In this document: positions 35,313 through 44,792 of the stretch, one piece after another
Numbering within the stretch: the first letter of the stretch is position 1
Layout: every line of letters begins with the position of its first letter
The notes under the pieces: generated by a model
Told to the model about the DNA's origin: nothing
The model's input: the letters and a program-made list of their open reading frames with translations, nothing else
The model's database searches: none
Made by a program: the position numbers and the translations under genes
NCBI RefSeq assembly: GCF_017313785.1
Contig: NZ_JAFLNL010000004.1
Location: 1 to 64,000, forward strand
Direction: 5' to 3'
Length of the DNA: 64,000 nt
DNA from: Flagellimonas aurea
GTDB lineage: Bacteria; Bacteroidota; Bacteroidia; Flavobacteriales; Flavobacteriaceae

Positions 35313-38075
35313 ATGCCGATTATTTTTAGGGTTATATCCACTATGTTTCTATTGGGCTGTGTATCGGTCAATGGGCAGCAGCTATTGCCCCCTATCCAAA
35401 ATTATCAGTTGCTGGATTATAAGGGAGGTACAAAAAACTGGGATGTTTCCGTCAATGAAAATGGAGAGTTGTTCGTTGCGAACAACAAAGGGCTGCTTCA
35501 TTATAATGGTGAACAATGGACGTTGAACAAACTGCCCAACAATACCATAATCAGGTCCGTTAAAAGTATAGGCGACCGGGTTTACACAGGGTCTTACGAA
35601 GAATTTGGCTATTGGACCAAAAATGAGTTTGGTGAACTGGGTTACACCTCATTGACGCATCTTATTAAGGACCATACCTTTACAAGTGAAGAATTCTGGG
35701 AAATTTTTCCAGCTTCGGATGGTAGGGTAATGTTCCGTTCTTTTTCTGCAATTTATTCTTATTCAGGAGATAAGATAACAGTTGTTGATCCTCCCTTTGT
35801 GGTTTCCGATCTTATCGAATTTAATGGAAAATTGATTGTGGCCGGTGGTTCCGTAGGACTTTTTGAAGTACAGGGAGATTCGTACGAGCCATTGTTAAAT
35901 CAAGATTTATTGGTAGGAAAAACCATTAACGACATAGCCATTTTTGAAGGTAACTTATTGGTGGGCACCAAACTAAGTGGATGTTTTTTATATGATGGGA
36001 AAAAGTTGCTTCCCTGGCAGACATCTATCAATGAAGAGCTCAAGGAGCACCAACTGAACAAAATAACCCTTTTAGGAGAAAACCTGCTAGGCTTCGGGAC
36101 CATTAAAAATGGAATGTATCTCTATAATTCAGATTCTGGCAAATACAGAATTCTAAACCGTGAATCTGGTCTTCAGAACAATACGGTACTTTCTTCATTA
36201 TTGTACAAAGACCTCCTTTGGTTGGGGCTGGACAATGGAATAGCTCGGTTGAGGCTTAATAATCCCATTACATACTTTACAGATTATACAGGATTGTTGG
36301 GCATGGTCTACGATATTGCCTGGTACAATGGTAAACTGTTTCTGGGAAGCAATACAGGGGTCTTTTATTTTGAGGGTAGCGAACTTAAGTTCGTGAACGG
36401 ATCACAAGGACATGTGTGGGACCTTGACGTTATCGAGGGCGATTTGCTGTGTGGACATACAAGGGGAACATTCAAGGTGTCCGAGAACAGTTTTGAGTTG
36501 ATGAGCGAGATTGCCGGTGGTTATCAGATGATAAAAGTGCCGGATAGGGGATCCACCTATGTCCAAGGAACCTATAATGGTCTGGCCATGTTCACCAAAC
36601 ATGATGATGGCACTTGGGAGGTGGTTAAGATAGAAGGAATGGATGAACCTGTGAAGCAATTATGCTTTGAAACACCGAACATACTCTGGACGGCGCATCC
36701 GTATAAAGGATTCTCTAGAATCCATTTTAATGAAGCCCAATACAATAAGGTCGATAGAATACAGAGGTTTAACCAGAAAGGGGCACCGAGTGAGTACAAT
36801 GTAAAGCTCTATAATATTAAGAACCATATTGTGCTAAACAGTGAAGGCAATTGGTACGCATACAACCCGATTGGCGACAAAATCGAAAAATTTGAGGAAT
36901 TCAAAGATTATAAAAATAAGGAACTGCTGTTTTTTGATCAAGAATATTTTTGGTTCGTTGATGATGACGAACAAAAGGCCATCATCTATACAGATTTAAA
37001 AGGAGACAGTTTAATGCTCACAGACCTGCCGTTGCGCAAGCGATTGGCACCGGATTCCCAGAACTTGGTAAAAGTAAATGACAGTACATCTTATATTACC
37101 CTAATTGATGGGTTTGCCAAAATCAATGCTCCCGGGTTAAAGGGGATATCCGGGCAAGAAGAGCTTCCGGTTCCGAGTTTGATAGTTTTAAAAGATCAAG
37201 AGAGCAAGCATTCGATAAAGGGGAACAGTATTGAAATTCCTTTTAGGCATTCCCAATCCATAACCATCGAAGTAGCATCGCCAGAATACATTTATCCTCA
37301 TTATTATTATAGGTTGGAAGGGCCAAAGGAATATTCGCAATACGTGGAGAGTGGAGCCATCAATTTCCAAAACCTGCCTTATGGTGAGTATACTTTCAAA
37401 ATTGCCACTTCGGGTATGGACAATACCATTTCCGAGTACAAGCAATTGAATTTCACTATATTCCCACCCTGGTATTTTTCGTGGTGGAGTCTCTTTCTTT
37501 ATTTGGCATTGGCTGTTCTTGCAATTTATTTGGTGAGAAGATACAATAGGAGAAAATTGGAAAGAAAGCATAGGGAATTGGAAGAACGTTTACACCATGA
37601 ACAGCAAGAGAGGATGGCCAAGATGGAAAAAGAAGAACTGGCCAAAGAAGTAAAACAAAAGCAGAATGAACTGGCCAGCACCACATTGAACATTGCACGG
37701 AAAAATGAAATGATACTGGAATTGAAGAATATGCTTGTTATGAACAAGGATAAGTTCTCCAATTCACAGCGGTACCGAACATTTATAAAAAAGCTGAACA
37801 GCTCCATAGAAGATACCGAAGATTGGAGACGTTTTGAAGTAAATTTCAAGGAATTGCACCAAGATTTCTTTGAGCGATTGTTGAAATCCTACCCGTCTTT
37901 AACCCCAAAAGATCTAAAGCTATGTGCTTACCTAAAAATGAATCTTTCTACAAAGGAAATCGCACCGTTGATGGGGATAACCGTTAGAGGGGTGGAGATA
38001 CATCGATACCGTCTCCGAAAAAAACTCGATATGGATAGTTCGGACAATCTTTCCAACTTTCTCATCACCTTTTAA
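35313..38075 (+). CDS. Periplasmic-propeller/Y_Y_Y sensor fused to LuxR-like HTH, PUL regulator
   Basis: A 920-residue one-piece regulator. After a signal peptide (possibly lipobox LLGC), about 620 residues form a beta-propeller sensor, followed by a Y_Y_Y domain (655-720; PHYYYRLEG). Then come one membrane helix (about 723-744), a coiled coil and a C-terminal LuxR-like HTH (LKLCAYLKMNLSTKEIAPLMG, EIHRYRLRKKL). It resembles hybrid two-component sensors of Bacteroidota but lacks kinase and receiver domains. It sits 234 bp before susC and most likely activates this PUL on sensing a glycan fragment. The tail resembles that of the regulator at 17631. Confidence 0.88.
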   Translation: MPIIFRVISTMFLLGCVSVNGQQLLPPIQNYQLLDYKGGTKNWDVSVNENGELFVANNKGLLHYNGEQWTLNKLPNNTIIRSVKSIGDRVYTGSYEEFGYWTKNEFGELGYTSLTHLIKDHTFTSEEFWEIFPASDGRVMFRSFSAIYSYSGDKITVVDPPFVVSDLIEFNGKLIVAGGSVGLFEVQGDSYEPLLNQDLLVGKTINDIAIFEGNLLVGTKLSGCFLYDGKKLLPWQTSINEELKEHQLNKITLLGENLLGFGTIKNGMYLYNSDSGKYRILNRESGLQNNTVLSSLLYKDLLWLGLDNGIARLRLNNPITYFTDYTGLLGMVYDIAWYNGKLFLGSNTGVFYFEGSELKFVNGSQGHVWDLDVIEGDLLCGHTRGTFKVSENSFELMSEIAGGYQMIKVPDRGSTYVQGTYNGLAMFTKHDDGTWEVVKIEGMDEPVKQLCFETPNILWTAHPYKGFSRIHFNEAQYNKVDRIQRFNQKGAPSEYNVKLYNIKNHIVLNSEGNWYAYNPIGDKIEKFEEFKDYKNKELLFFDQEYFWFVDDDEQKAIIYTDLKGDSLMLTDLPLRKRLAPDSQNLVKVNDSTSYITLIDGFAKINAPGLKGISGQEELPVPSLIVLKDQESKHSIKGNSIEIPFRHSQSITIEVASPEYIYPHYYYRLEGPKEYSQYVESGAINFQNLPYGEYTFKIATSGMDNTISEYKQLNFTIFPPWYFSWWSLFLYLALAVLAIYLVRRYNRRKLERKHRELEERLHHEQQERMAKMEKEELAKEVKQKQNELASTTLNIARKNEMILELKNMLVMNKDKFSNSQRYRTFIKKLNSSIEDTEDWRRFEVNFKELHQDFFERLLKSYPSLTPKDLKLCAYLKMNLSTKEIAPLMGITVRGVEIHRYRLRKKLDMDSSDNLSNFLITF

Positions 38076-38119
38076 AACCTATAATATAAGAGCTTTAAAA
38101 GTGGTTGGCGCAGTTTTTT

Positions 38120-38140
38120 GACTACATCAAGACTACATCA
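38120..38140 (+). promoter_or_regulatory. Tandem direct repeat GACTACATCA, probable PUL operator
   Basis: GACTACATCA occurs at 38120-38129 and again at 38131-38140, an 11-bp period, 170-190 bp before the susC start codon. The GWCTAC core and orientation match the repeats before 17411 and 53240. It probably binds the HTH of the regulator encoded just upstream, which is inference. Confidence 0.6.
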
Positions 38141-38309
38141 CTATGTTAATTTTTTTTACATCAAAATAAAGAGGGCATACTGCAAACGCTGTGAAACAAG
38201 GCTTTCAAAGCATTTTAAAAATGATGTATTTATTATGTATTCCAATCAGCCTGCCATCGACACACTCTTTATTAATTTAGTAAAAATCTAACTCTATTTT
38301 TGCACAATT

Positions 38310-41300
38310 ATGAAAATTAAAAGCAAACTTTTGCTAATGTCATTTTTATTGTTTCAGGTCGTCGTTTTGGCCCAAAACAATATAACGGTTTCGGGAACGG
38401 TAACCGATGAACAAGGACAACCCTTGCCTGGAGCAAGTGTGGTACTTGAGGGTACTACAACAGGAATCCAAACGGACTTTGATGGAAACTATACCTTGGA
38501 CAACGTCCCGGGAGATGGTTCATTGGTATTCAGTTATGTTGGTTTTACTTCTCAAACCATACCAATTAATAATAGAACAACAATAAACCTAACTATGCAA
38601 GAAGACACGCAAAGTCTTGATGAAGTTGTTGTGGTTGGTTATGGTACGCAGAAGAAAGCTGATTTAACAGGTTCTATTGCTACTGTGGATGCTGAGCAAA
38701 TAGAAAAAACACCTTCTGCTAACCCACTTCAATCATTACAAGGTAAGGTGGCGGGTGTGCAAATTGTTACTACAGGTTCACCAGGTGCATCCCCCAACGT
38801 GCGAATCAGGGGTCTCGGAACATACGATTCTGAAGATTCAGCCGCTACTAAGGTACTGTATGTAGTTGACGGTATGTTCTATAGCAACATAGATTTCTTG
38901 AATCCCAACGACATCAAATCGATGAACGTACTCAAGGATGCTTCCTCTTCCGCCATTTATGGCGTAAGGGCTGCTAACGGTGTAATCATTATAGAGACTA
39001 AGTCTGGAGGTAAAAACAGGAAGCCAACTATTGAGTACAATGGCTATACAGGTATCCAGCGAGCCCAGAATGTTTTACAAATGGCCAATGCAGAGCAATT
39101 TGTGACCATGGCAGTTGAATCTGGATCCTCAGCAGATGTTCAATTTGTGCTAAATGCCATGCAACGCTATGGGAGAAGTCGAGTTAATCCAAACGTGCCC
39201 AATGTAAATACGGACTGGTACGATGAGATTATCCGTGATGGACTTATTCAAAACCATAGCATAAGTGTTACAGGGGGCACAGACAATGTATCCTATTCTT
39301 TAGGGACCAACTATTTCTCCCAAGAAGGTTTGCTGGATATGAACAATGAGTATGAAAGATTCAACATTCGTTCAAAACTGGATGTAGATGTTCTTGATAA
39401 TTTAAAAATGGGGGTAAATACCGTTTTTAGTAATGCTACTCAGCAACAACCGGAAAATGCAGCGTGGTTCAAGGCATATTTTGCAGTTCCCATTCTTCCT
39501 GTTTTTGATGATATGAATACTGAGGCAACACCAACCCGTTACGCAAATGCGCAGGCACTGGGGTATAGGAGCACACAAAACCCTTTCCCGGATATGGATT
39601 ATAACAACGATAGACTGAAGATACGTAAGTTGTTGGCCAACATCTACCTGCAAACAGACCTTATTAAAGATAAACTTACCTTCAAAACCACATATAATAT
39701 TGATTTTTCTGCTCTGGAAGAACGCTATGTCAACCTGCCGTACAATATGGGCTATGGTGATCAGCGAATTTCCGATATAAACAGAAAGCAAAATAACTAT
39801 TACAATCAAATTTGGGACAATGTTCTTACCTATACGGATACCTATGCCGAAGACCATAATGTGACCGTGATGGCCGGTACGTCCTTTAGGGATGAGGCAT
39901 CCAACAGGTTTGAGGCCACAGGTAGGGACATTGCCGGTATAGACTACGAGACTTCCTGGTATTTGGATTTTGCAGACCCGTTGTCGTTCAACAATAATGT
40001 AGAAGAAGAAAACAAAAGGATTTATGGTCAATCTTATTTTGGTAGAGTTTCCTATAATTTTAAGAACCGCTATTTGCTCTACGGAACATTTAGGGCGGAT
40101 AGGTCATCCAAGTTTACAAAACAACAATGGGGCTATTTCCCTTCTGTTGGTGCGGGTTGGGTAGTTTCCCAAGAACCTTTTATGGAAAATGTAGGTTTCT
40201 TCGATTTCTTGAAGCTAAGAGCCGCATGGGGACGTTTGGGTAACGATAATGTTCCAGCAAGTGCAGGTGCAAACACTATCTCCAACGAAACTGTGGATTT
40301 GGGCGATACCCCAAATACAGGTGTCACCGCGACCAGTACATTCACCGACCTGACATGGGAAGTAGTTGAAGAGTTGGATTTTGGTTTCAATATGAACATA
40401 CTCAACAACCGTTTATCACTTGAGGCGGATTACTACATTCGAGATACCGAAGATGCCATTATGCCCGTCTACATACCTATAGCGGACAAGACAATCTCAA
40501 GAAACTCAGGTGTTATACGAAACTCTGGGGTAGAGGTGGCATTAAACTGGAGTGATGAGATTACATCCGATTTCACTTATACCATCGGAGCCAATTTTAC
40601 TACGGTTAAAAATGAGGCCATCAAGATTGAAGACGAAAGAGGTTATATTGATTCAGGTTCGGCCGAGTTTAGACAAAGAACCATTGTGGGCGAACCCTTG
40701 TATGCGTTCTACGGGTACGAAACCACGGGTGTTTATCAAAATCAAGCACAAATTGATGCCGATCCTGTCGCACAAAATGCCATAGCTGACGGACAAAATA
40801 TACAACCTGGCTATTTGATATTCAACGATAGGGATGGGGATGGTGCCATAACAGACCAAGATAGGACTGTTCTTGGTTCCTTTCTTCCTAAGTTCACCTA
40901 TGGAGGTAACATCGGATTAAATTATAAAGACTTTGGTTTTTCCATGAATTTCTATGGTCAATCCGGAAATAAGATATTGAACAGAAAACGAGGAGAGGTC
41001 ATTTTTACCAATGATACCAACATGGATGCCGATTTGGCTAAAAACCGTTGGCATGGCGAAGGTACTAGCAACAGCTATCCTTCATCCGCAGGACTTAGAA
41101 ACAGTTGGAACCAACGTTTGAGCAATTTCTGGGTAGAGGACGGGGATTTCTTCAGAATCCAGAACATACAGTTGGCTTACACCCTCCGAGGGGATAAACT
41201 CAAAGGCAACATGCCCGATTTTAAATTCACATTGACCGCAGAACGTCCTCTGACCATTTTCAGCTACAACGGATTTAATCCAGAAGTATCGGATGGTGTT

Positions 41301-41360
41301 GATCGTCAAACTTATCCAGTTCCTGCGATTTACACCATAGGTGTTAATGTTAAACTATAA
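38310..41360 (+). CDS. susC: SusC/RagA-family TonB-dependent outer-membrane transporter
   Basis: A 1016-residue protein. A signal peptide (1-22) is followed by a carboxypeptidase-regulatory-like domain (VSGTVTDEQGQPLPGASV), the SusC signature DEVVVVGYGTQ, the plug domain (VRIRGLGTYDS, YVVDGMF, IKSMNVLKDASSSAIYGVRAANGVIII) and a 22-strand barrel ending in VGVNVKL-type IYTIGVNVKL. It imports oligosaccharides through the outer membrane with TonB energy, gated by the SusD partner. It is the first structural gene of the locus, and 13 bp separate it from susD. Confidence 0.95.
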   Translation: MKIKSKLLLMSFLLFQVVVLAQNNITVSGTVTDEQGQPLPGASVVLEGTTTGIQTDFDGNYTLDNVPGDGSLVFSYVGFTSQTIPINNRTTINLTMQEDTQSLDEVVVVGYGTQKKADLTGSIATVDAEQIEKTPSANPLQSLQGKVAGVQIVTTGSPGASPNVRIRGLGTYDSEDSAATKVLYVVDGMFYSNIDFLNPNDIKSMNVLKDASSSAIYGVRAANGVIIIETKSGGKNRKPTIEYNGYTGIQRAQNVLQMANAEQFVTMAVESGSSADVQFVLNAMQRYGRSRVNPNVPNVNTDWYDEIIRDGLIQNHSISVTGGTDNVSYSLGTNYFSQEGLLDMNNEYERFNIRSKLDVDVLDNLKMGVNTVFSNATQQQPENAAWFKAYFAVPILPVFDDMNTEATPTRYANAQALGYRSTQNPFPDMDYNNDRLKIRKLLANIYLQTDLIKDKLTFKTTYNIDFSALEERYVNLPYNMGYGDQRISDINRKQNNYYNQIWDNVLTYTDTYAEDHNVTVMAGTSFRDEASNRFEATGRDIAGIDYETSWYLDFADPLSFNNNVEEENKRIYGQSYFGRVSYNFKNRYLLYGTFRADRSSKFTKQQWGYFPSVGAGWVVSQEPFMENVGFFDFLKLRAAWGRLGNDNVPASAGANTISNETVDLGDTPNTGVTATSTFTDLTWEVVEELDFGFNMNILNNRLSLEADYYIRDTEDAIMPVYIPIADKTISRNSGVIRNSGVEVALNWSDEITSDFTYTIGANFTTVKNEAIKIEDERGYIDSGSAEFRQRTIVGEPLYAFYGYETTGVYQNQAQIDADPVAQNAIADGQNIQPGYLIFNDRDGDGAITDQDRTVLGSFLPKFTYGGNIGLNYKDFGFSMNFYGQSGNKILNRKRGEVIFTNDTNMDADLAKNRWHGEGTSNSYPSSAGLRNSWNQRLSNFWVEDGDFFRIQNIQLAYTLRGDKLKGNMPDFKFTLTAERPLTIFSYNGFNPEVSDGVDRQTYPVPAIYTIGVNVKL

Positions 41361-41373
41361 AAAGAAAATTGAG

Positions 41374-42918
41374 ATGAAACGTAACAATTTATATAAAATA
41401 GTATTTGTCCTGATTGCGATGTTGACCATCCAATCGTGTTCCGACAAGTTCGAAGAAAGAGAAGGACAGCTCAATGCCGATGATTTGGATTACACCGCAA
41501 CCGAAAACATGGTTCAAGCATTGATCGGATCCTACTATGTAATAGCCACAAGAGGGTGGGAAGAACCCTTGTTGCTTTCTGTTCGTGGAGATGATGTAAA
41601 TGCAGGGGGACTTGGAGATCAACAGCCTTTTGCGGACACTGATAATTTTGTGTACGCACAAGGATATTGGATGTACAATTCCTTATGGAATGTTCACTAT
41701 GGTGATATAGTCGAATTGAATACACAAATAGAGCTGATAGAAAATTTTAAGGCCTTTGCGGACGAAAGCGGAAAAGCAACTGCAGATCAATACATTGCAG
41801 AGATAAAGGTGATGAGGGCTTGGTTGCATTTTAACCTGGCAAGGGTATGGGGCGATGTATTTATCATAGAAACCACACAGCCCGATGCCGAAATCGCCAA
41901 TGGAACCGCGACCAAACAGGAGATGATGCAATATATATCCGACCAAATGGACGAAGCCATTCCATTGTTGCCCGACTCCAGGCCGAATGAAAGAACTGAT
42001 ATCCCTGGAGGAGTTACACGCTATACTGCATACGCATTGAAAGCCATGGCCCGCATGGAGATGGAAGATTACCAAGGAATGGCAGACGCCTGTTCCGCGA
42101 TAATCAACTCCAACAAGTTTTCATTATATCCTGATTTTTACAGCTTGTTCAAAAAACCCGGAGAATTGAGCGACGAGAGCCTGTTCGAACTGCAATTTTC
42201 TGATTATGGATCAAGTACTGGAGATACGTTCTATCATTTGTATGGTCCATTTGGCCCGCAAGGTTGGACACCTGCAAGGGAAAATGCCTCCGATGGATGG
42301 GGCTTTTACGAACCTAGTATGAAGTTCATCAAGTTTATGTTGGACAGGGACGAATCTGTTCGTTTGGAAACCAGTGTACTTTGGACCGATAGGGGTATCG
42401 CCGAATTGCAAACAGATCCAAATTATGCTACACTTCCCGCTTTTGTGAACAAGACCACAAGAGACGGGGATATTATAAATGATTTTGCAAGAGCATTGTT
42501 CTCTAGTGGCAAACATTACCTGCCATCGGTACAGCTCACCGATCAACGAAATGATTACGGAGGAGGAAAAAATATGATCGTAATACGCTACGCGGAAATA
42601 TTGTTAATGTATGCAGAAGCTTTGACCAGAGGAGCCAGCGGTTCAGGAATGACTGCCGATCAAGCAGTAAACCTAGTTCGTGGCAGAGCAGGAATGCCTT
42701 CATTATCAGGAGTTTCTTCTGATGATGTGATGGACGAGAAATTTGCCGAACTGGGAATGGAATGGGGAATCCGCTATTATGATATGATTCGTCTGGACAA
42801 TTATTCAGAGCTCAGCTATGACGGACGCACTTTTACAGCGGACAAGGAACTACTACCATATCCACAAGCACAAGTTGACGCACTTCCAACTCTTGGTGGC
42901 GGTAGCGGTAATGATTAA
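41374..42918 (+). CDS. susD: SusD/RagB-family glycan-binding lipoprotein
   Basis: A 514-residue protein from the ATG at 41374, with a lipobox (IQSC, Cys at about 21). Conserved segments are AEIKVMRAWLHFNLARVWGDV (TPR scaffold), ALKAMARMEM and RYAEILLMYAEALTRG, typical of SusD. It is anchored on the cell surface as the lid of the SusC transporter and binds the polysaccharide or its fragments. Upstream in-frame starts lie inside susC and lack a signal peptide. Confidence 0.95.
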   Translation: MKRNNLYKIVFVLIAMLTIQSCSDKFEEREGQLNADDLDYTATENMVQALIGSYYVIATRGWEEPLLLSVRGDDVNAGGLGDQQPFADTDNFVYAQGYWMYNSLWNVHYGDIVELNTQIELIENFKAFADESGKATADQYIAEIKVMRAWLHFNLARVWGDVFIIETTQPDAEIANGTATKQEMMQYISDQMDEAIPLLPDSRPNERTDIPGGVTRYTAYALKAMARMEMEDYQGMADACSAIINSNKFSLYPDFYSLFKKPGELSDESLFELQFSDYGSSTGDTFYHLYGPFGPQGWTPARENASDGWGFYEPSMKFIKFMLDRDESVRLETSVLWTDRGIAELQTDPNYATLPAFVNKTTRDGDIINDFARALFSSGKHYLPSVQLTDQRNDYGGGKNMIVIRYAEILLMYAEALTRGASGSGMTADQAVNLVRGRAGMPSLSGVSSDDVMDEKFAELGMEWGIRYYDMIRLDNYSELSYDGRTFTADKELLPYPQAQVDALPTLGGGSGND

Positions 42919-42941
42919 ACTAACTAAATAAACAACACAAG

Positions 42942-44735
42942 ATGAAATATGTAGTTAAATCCATAATAATGTTATTGGCACTATTGGTAGTGTCCTGTAA
43001 CGAAGGGATAGATCCTATAACCGCAGTGGATGCCGGGGTCGATGAAACCGCTCCACAAGTCACCATAAGCACACCAGTTGCAGGAAGCGTGATTCAGGTT
43101 CCGGCCGAAACCACAAACGTGCCAATTTCGTTTCAGGTGACCGATGATATAGAGGTAGGGTCAATTAGCGTACAAATGAATGGCAGTACCATTGCCACAT
43201 ATAGTGGTGGGTTCACGGATTATCGCAGGGTATTTGTAAGTGATCTGGTTTATGAAGGCCTTATGGACGGTGAGCATGAGCTGACCGTTACCGCAACGGA
43301 TTTGGATGGAAAATCTACTTCCGCTACAGTAAACTTTTCCAAGGAACCTCCATATTTGCCCAAATACGAGGGAGAGATACTTTATATGCCTTTCAATGGC
43401 GATTGGATAGATCTGATTTCTTTCCAAACCCCGACAGTAGTAGGTAGCCCATCGTTTGCAAGTGAAGAAGAAAGCCTAAATGGCTCTGGAGCTTATGCAG
43501 GGGCGGAGGGTGCTTATTTAACGTTGCCAACAGATGGATTGACAAATCCAGAGTTCAGTGCCATTTTCTGGGTAAAAATAAATGCCGTGCCGGACAGGGC
43601 TGGTATTTTGACCATGAGCCCACCAATGACAGATGGAACCACTAACGATAGAAACAAAGGCTTTGCCTTTTTCAGGGAAAATGCCGGTGGGGAACAAAGA
43701 TTTAAGCTTACTGCAGGTTATGGTGAAGGAGCGGAATGGTTTGATGGTGGAGAAATGGCAGATGTAGATCCTGCCACTGGTGAGTGGGTCAATCTGGCAT
43801 TTACTATTTCCGGTTCGGAAGCTGTTGTCTACATCAATGGACAAGTGGTAAGTCAAAACACATTTCCGGGTATCGATTGGACAGATTGCAATGTGTTGTC
43901 CATTATGTCTGGAGCACCCAACTTTACCGAGTGGAACCATCTTTCTGACCAAAGTTTGATGGACGAGCTTCGAATTTTCAATCGAGCGATCACCCAAGAA
44001 GAAATTCAAACTATTATGGCCGATGATTCGGGAGAATTGGTTTCATCTTACCCACCAACATTTGACGGCGAATTCTTCTACATGCCATTTGACGGGGATT
44101 ATATGGAAATGTTCAGGGAAACTGAGGCGACCGAAGTTGGAAATCCAGGGTTTGCAGGAGAGAGCGTAGAAGGTACCGATGCTTATGCAGGGGCGGTTGA
44201 TTCTTATCTAACGTTCCCAACACAGGGATTGACATCAGACAATTTTAGTGCTACCATGTGGTACAAAATGAACGTGACCGAAAACAATGCAGGTATTTTA
44301 ACGGCAGGACCGGAGGATACCGAAAATGCTGGCTATCCAGAAGTTCAGAACCTTAGAACCAGCGGATTCCGTTTCTTTAGAGAAAATGTAGGTGGAATGC
44401 AACGCTTCAAGCTAAATGTAGGTGATGGAACAGCAGATGCATGGGTAGATGGCGGAGAAAATGCCGACCTAGATCCATTGGTTGCAACGGGTTGGATACA
44501 CTTGGCCATTACAATTTCTGGTTCCAATGCTGTCGTTTATATTGATGGAGAACCAGTGGGGCAAAATACAATATCCGGTATCGATTGGTCCGATTGTGAT
44601 TTCTTCAGTATCGGTTCCGGTGCACCAAGATTTACCGAGTGGGGCCATTTATCGGATGAAAGTCAAATAGATGAGTTGAGGTTCTTCAATAAATCACTTA
44701 CCCAAGAAGAGGTACAGGAAGTCATGAACAATTAA
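42942..44735 (+). CDS. Surface lipoprotein with Ig-like and two LamG/concanavalin-like domains
   Basis: A 597-residue protein in the position of a SusE/F-type surface glycan-binding protein. It has a lipobox (LVVSC, Cys19) and a bacterial Ig-like domain (about 40-130; PQVTISTPVAGSVI). Two tandem LamG-like domains begin at about 143 (GEILYMPFNGDW) and 375 (GEFFYMPFDGDY). The two copies share aligned segments such as AYAGA, YLT.PT.GLT, FR.ENxGG and the SLMDELRIFN/SQIDELRFFN ends, showing an internal duplication. It probably binds the glucan at the surface. Catalysis is not suggested. Confidence 0.8.
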   Translation: MKYVVKSIIMLLALLVVSCNEGIDPITAVDAGVDETAPQVTISTPVAGSVIQVPAETTNVPISFQVTDDIEVGSISVQMNGSTIATYSGGFTDYRRVFVSDLVYEGLMDGEHELTVTATDLDGKSTSATVNFSKEPPYLPKYEGEILYMPFNGDWIDLISFQTPTVVGSPSFASEEESLNGSGAYAGAEGAYLTLPTDGLTNPEFSAIFWVKINAVPDRAGILTMSPPMTDGTTNDRNKGFAFFRENAGGEQRFKLTAGYGEGAEWFDGGEMADVDPATGEWVNLAFTISGSEAVVYINGQVVSQNTFPGIDWTDCNVLSIMSGAPNFTEWNHLSDQSLMDELRIFNRAITQEEIQTIMADDSGELVSSYPPTFDGEFFYMPFDGDYMEMFRETEATEVGNPGFAGESVEGTDAYAGAVDSYLTFPTQGLTSDNFSATMWYKMNVTENNAGILTAGPEDTENAGYPEVQNLRTSGFRFFRENVGGMQRFKLNVGDGTADAWVDGGENADLDPLVATGWIHLAITISGSNAVVYIDGEPVGQNTISGIDWSDCDFFSIGSGAPRFTEWGHLSDESQIDELRFFNKSLTQEEVQEVMNN

Positions 44736-44792
44736 TGAGCTACTTGTTTGTAGCACATCAAAATATTTGAGTTAGTAAGTTTAGTTATTTCT

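Noticed and set aside
38295..38302. TATTTTTG as the susC promoter -7 box
   Set aside because: It would start transcription within a few bases of the ATG, and no TTG lies at the right distance upstream.
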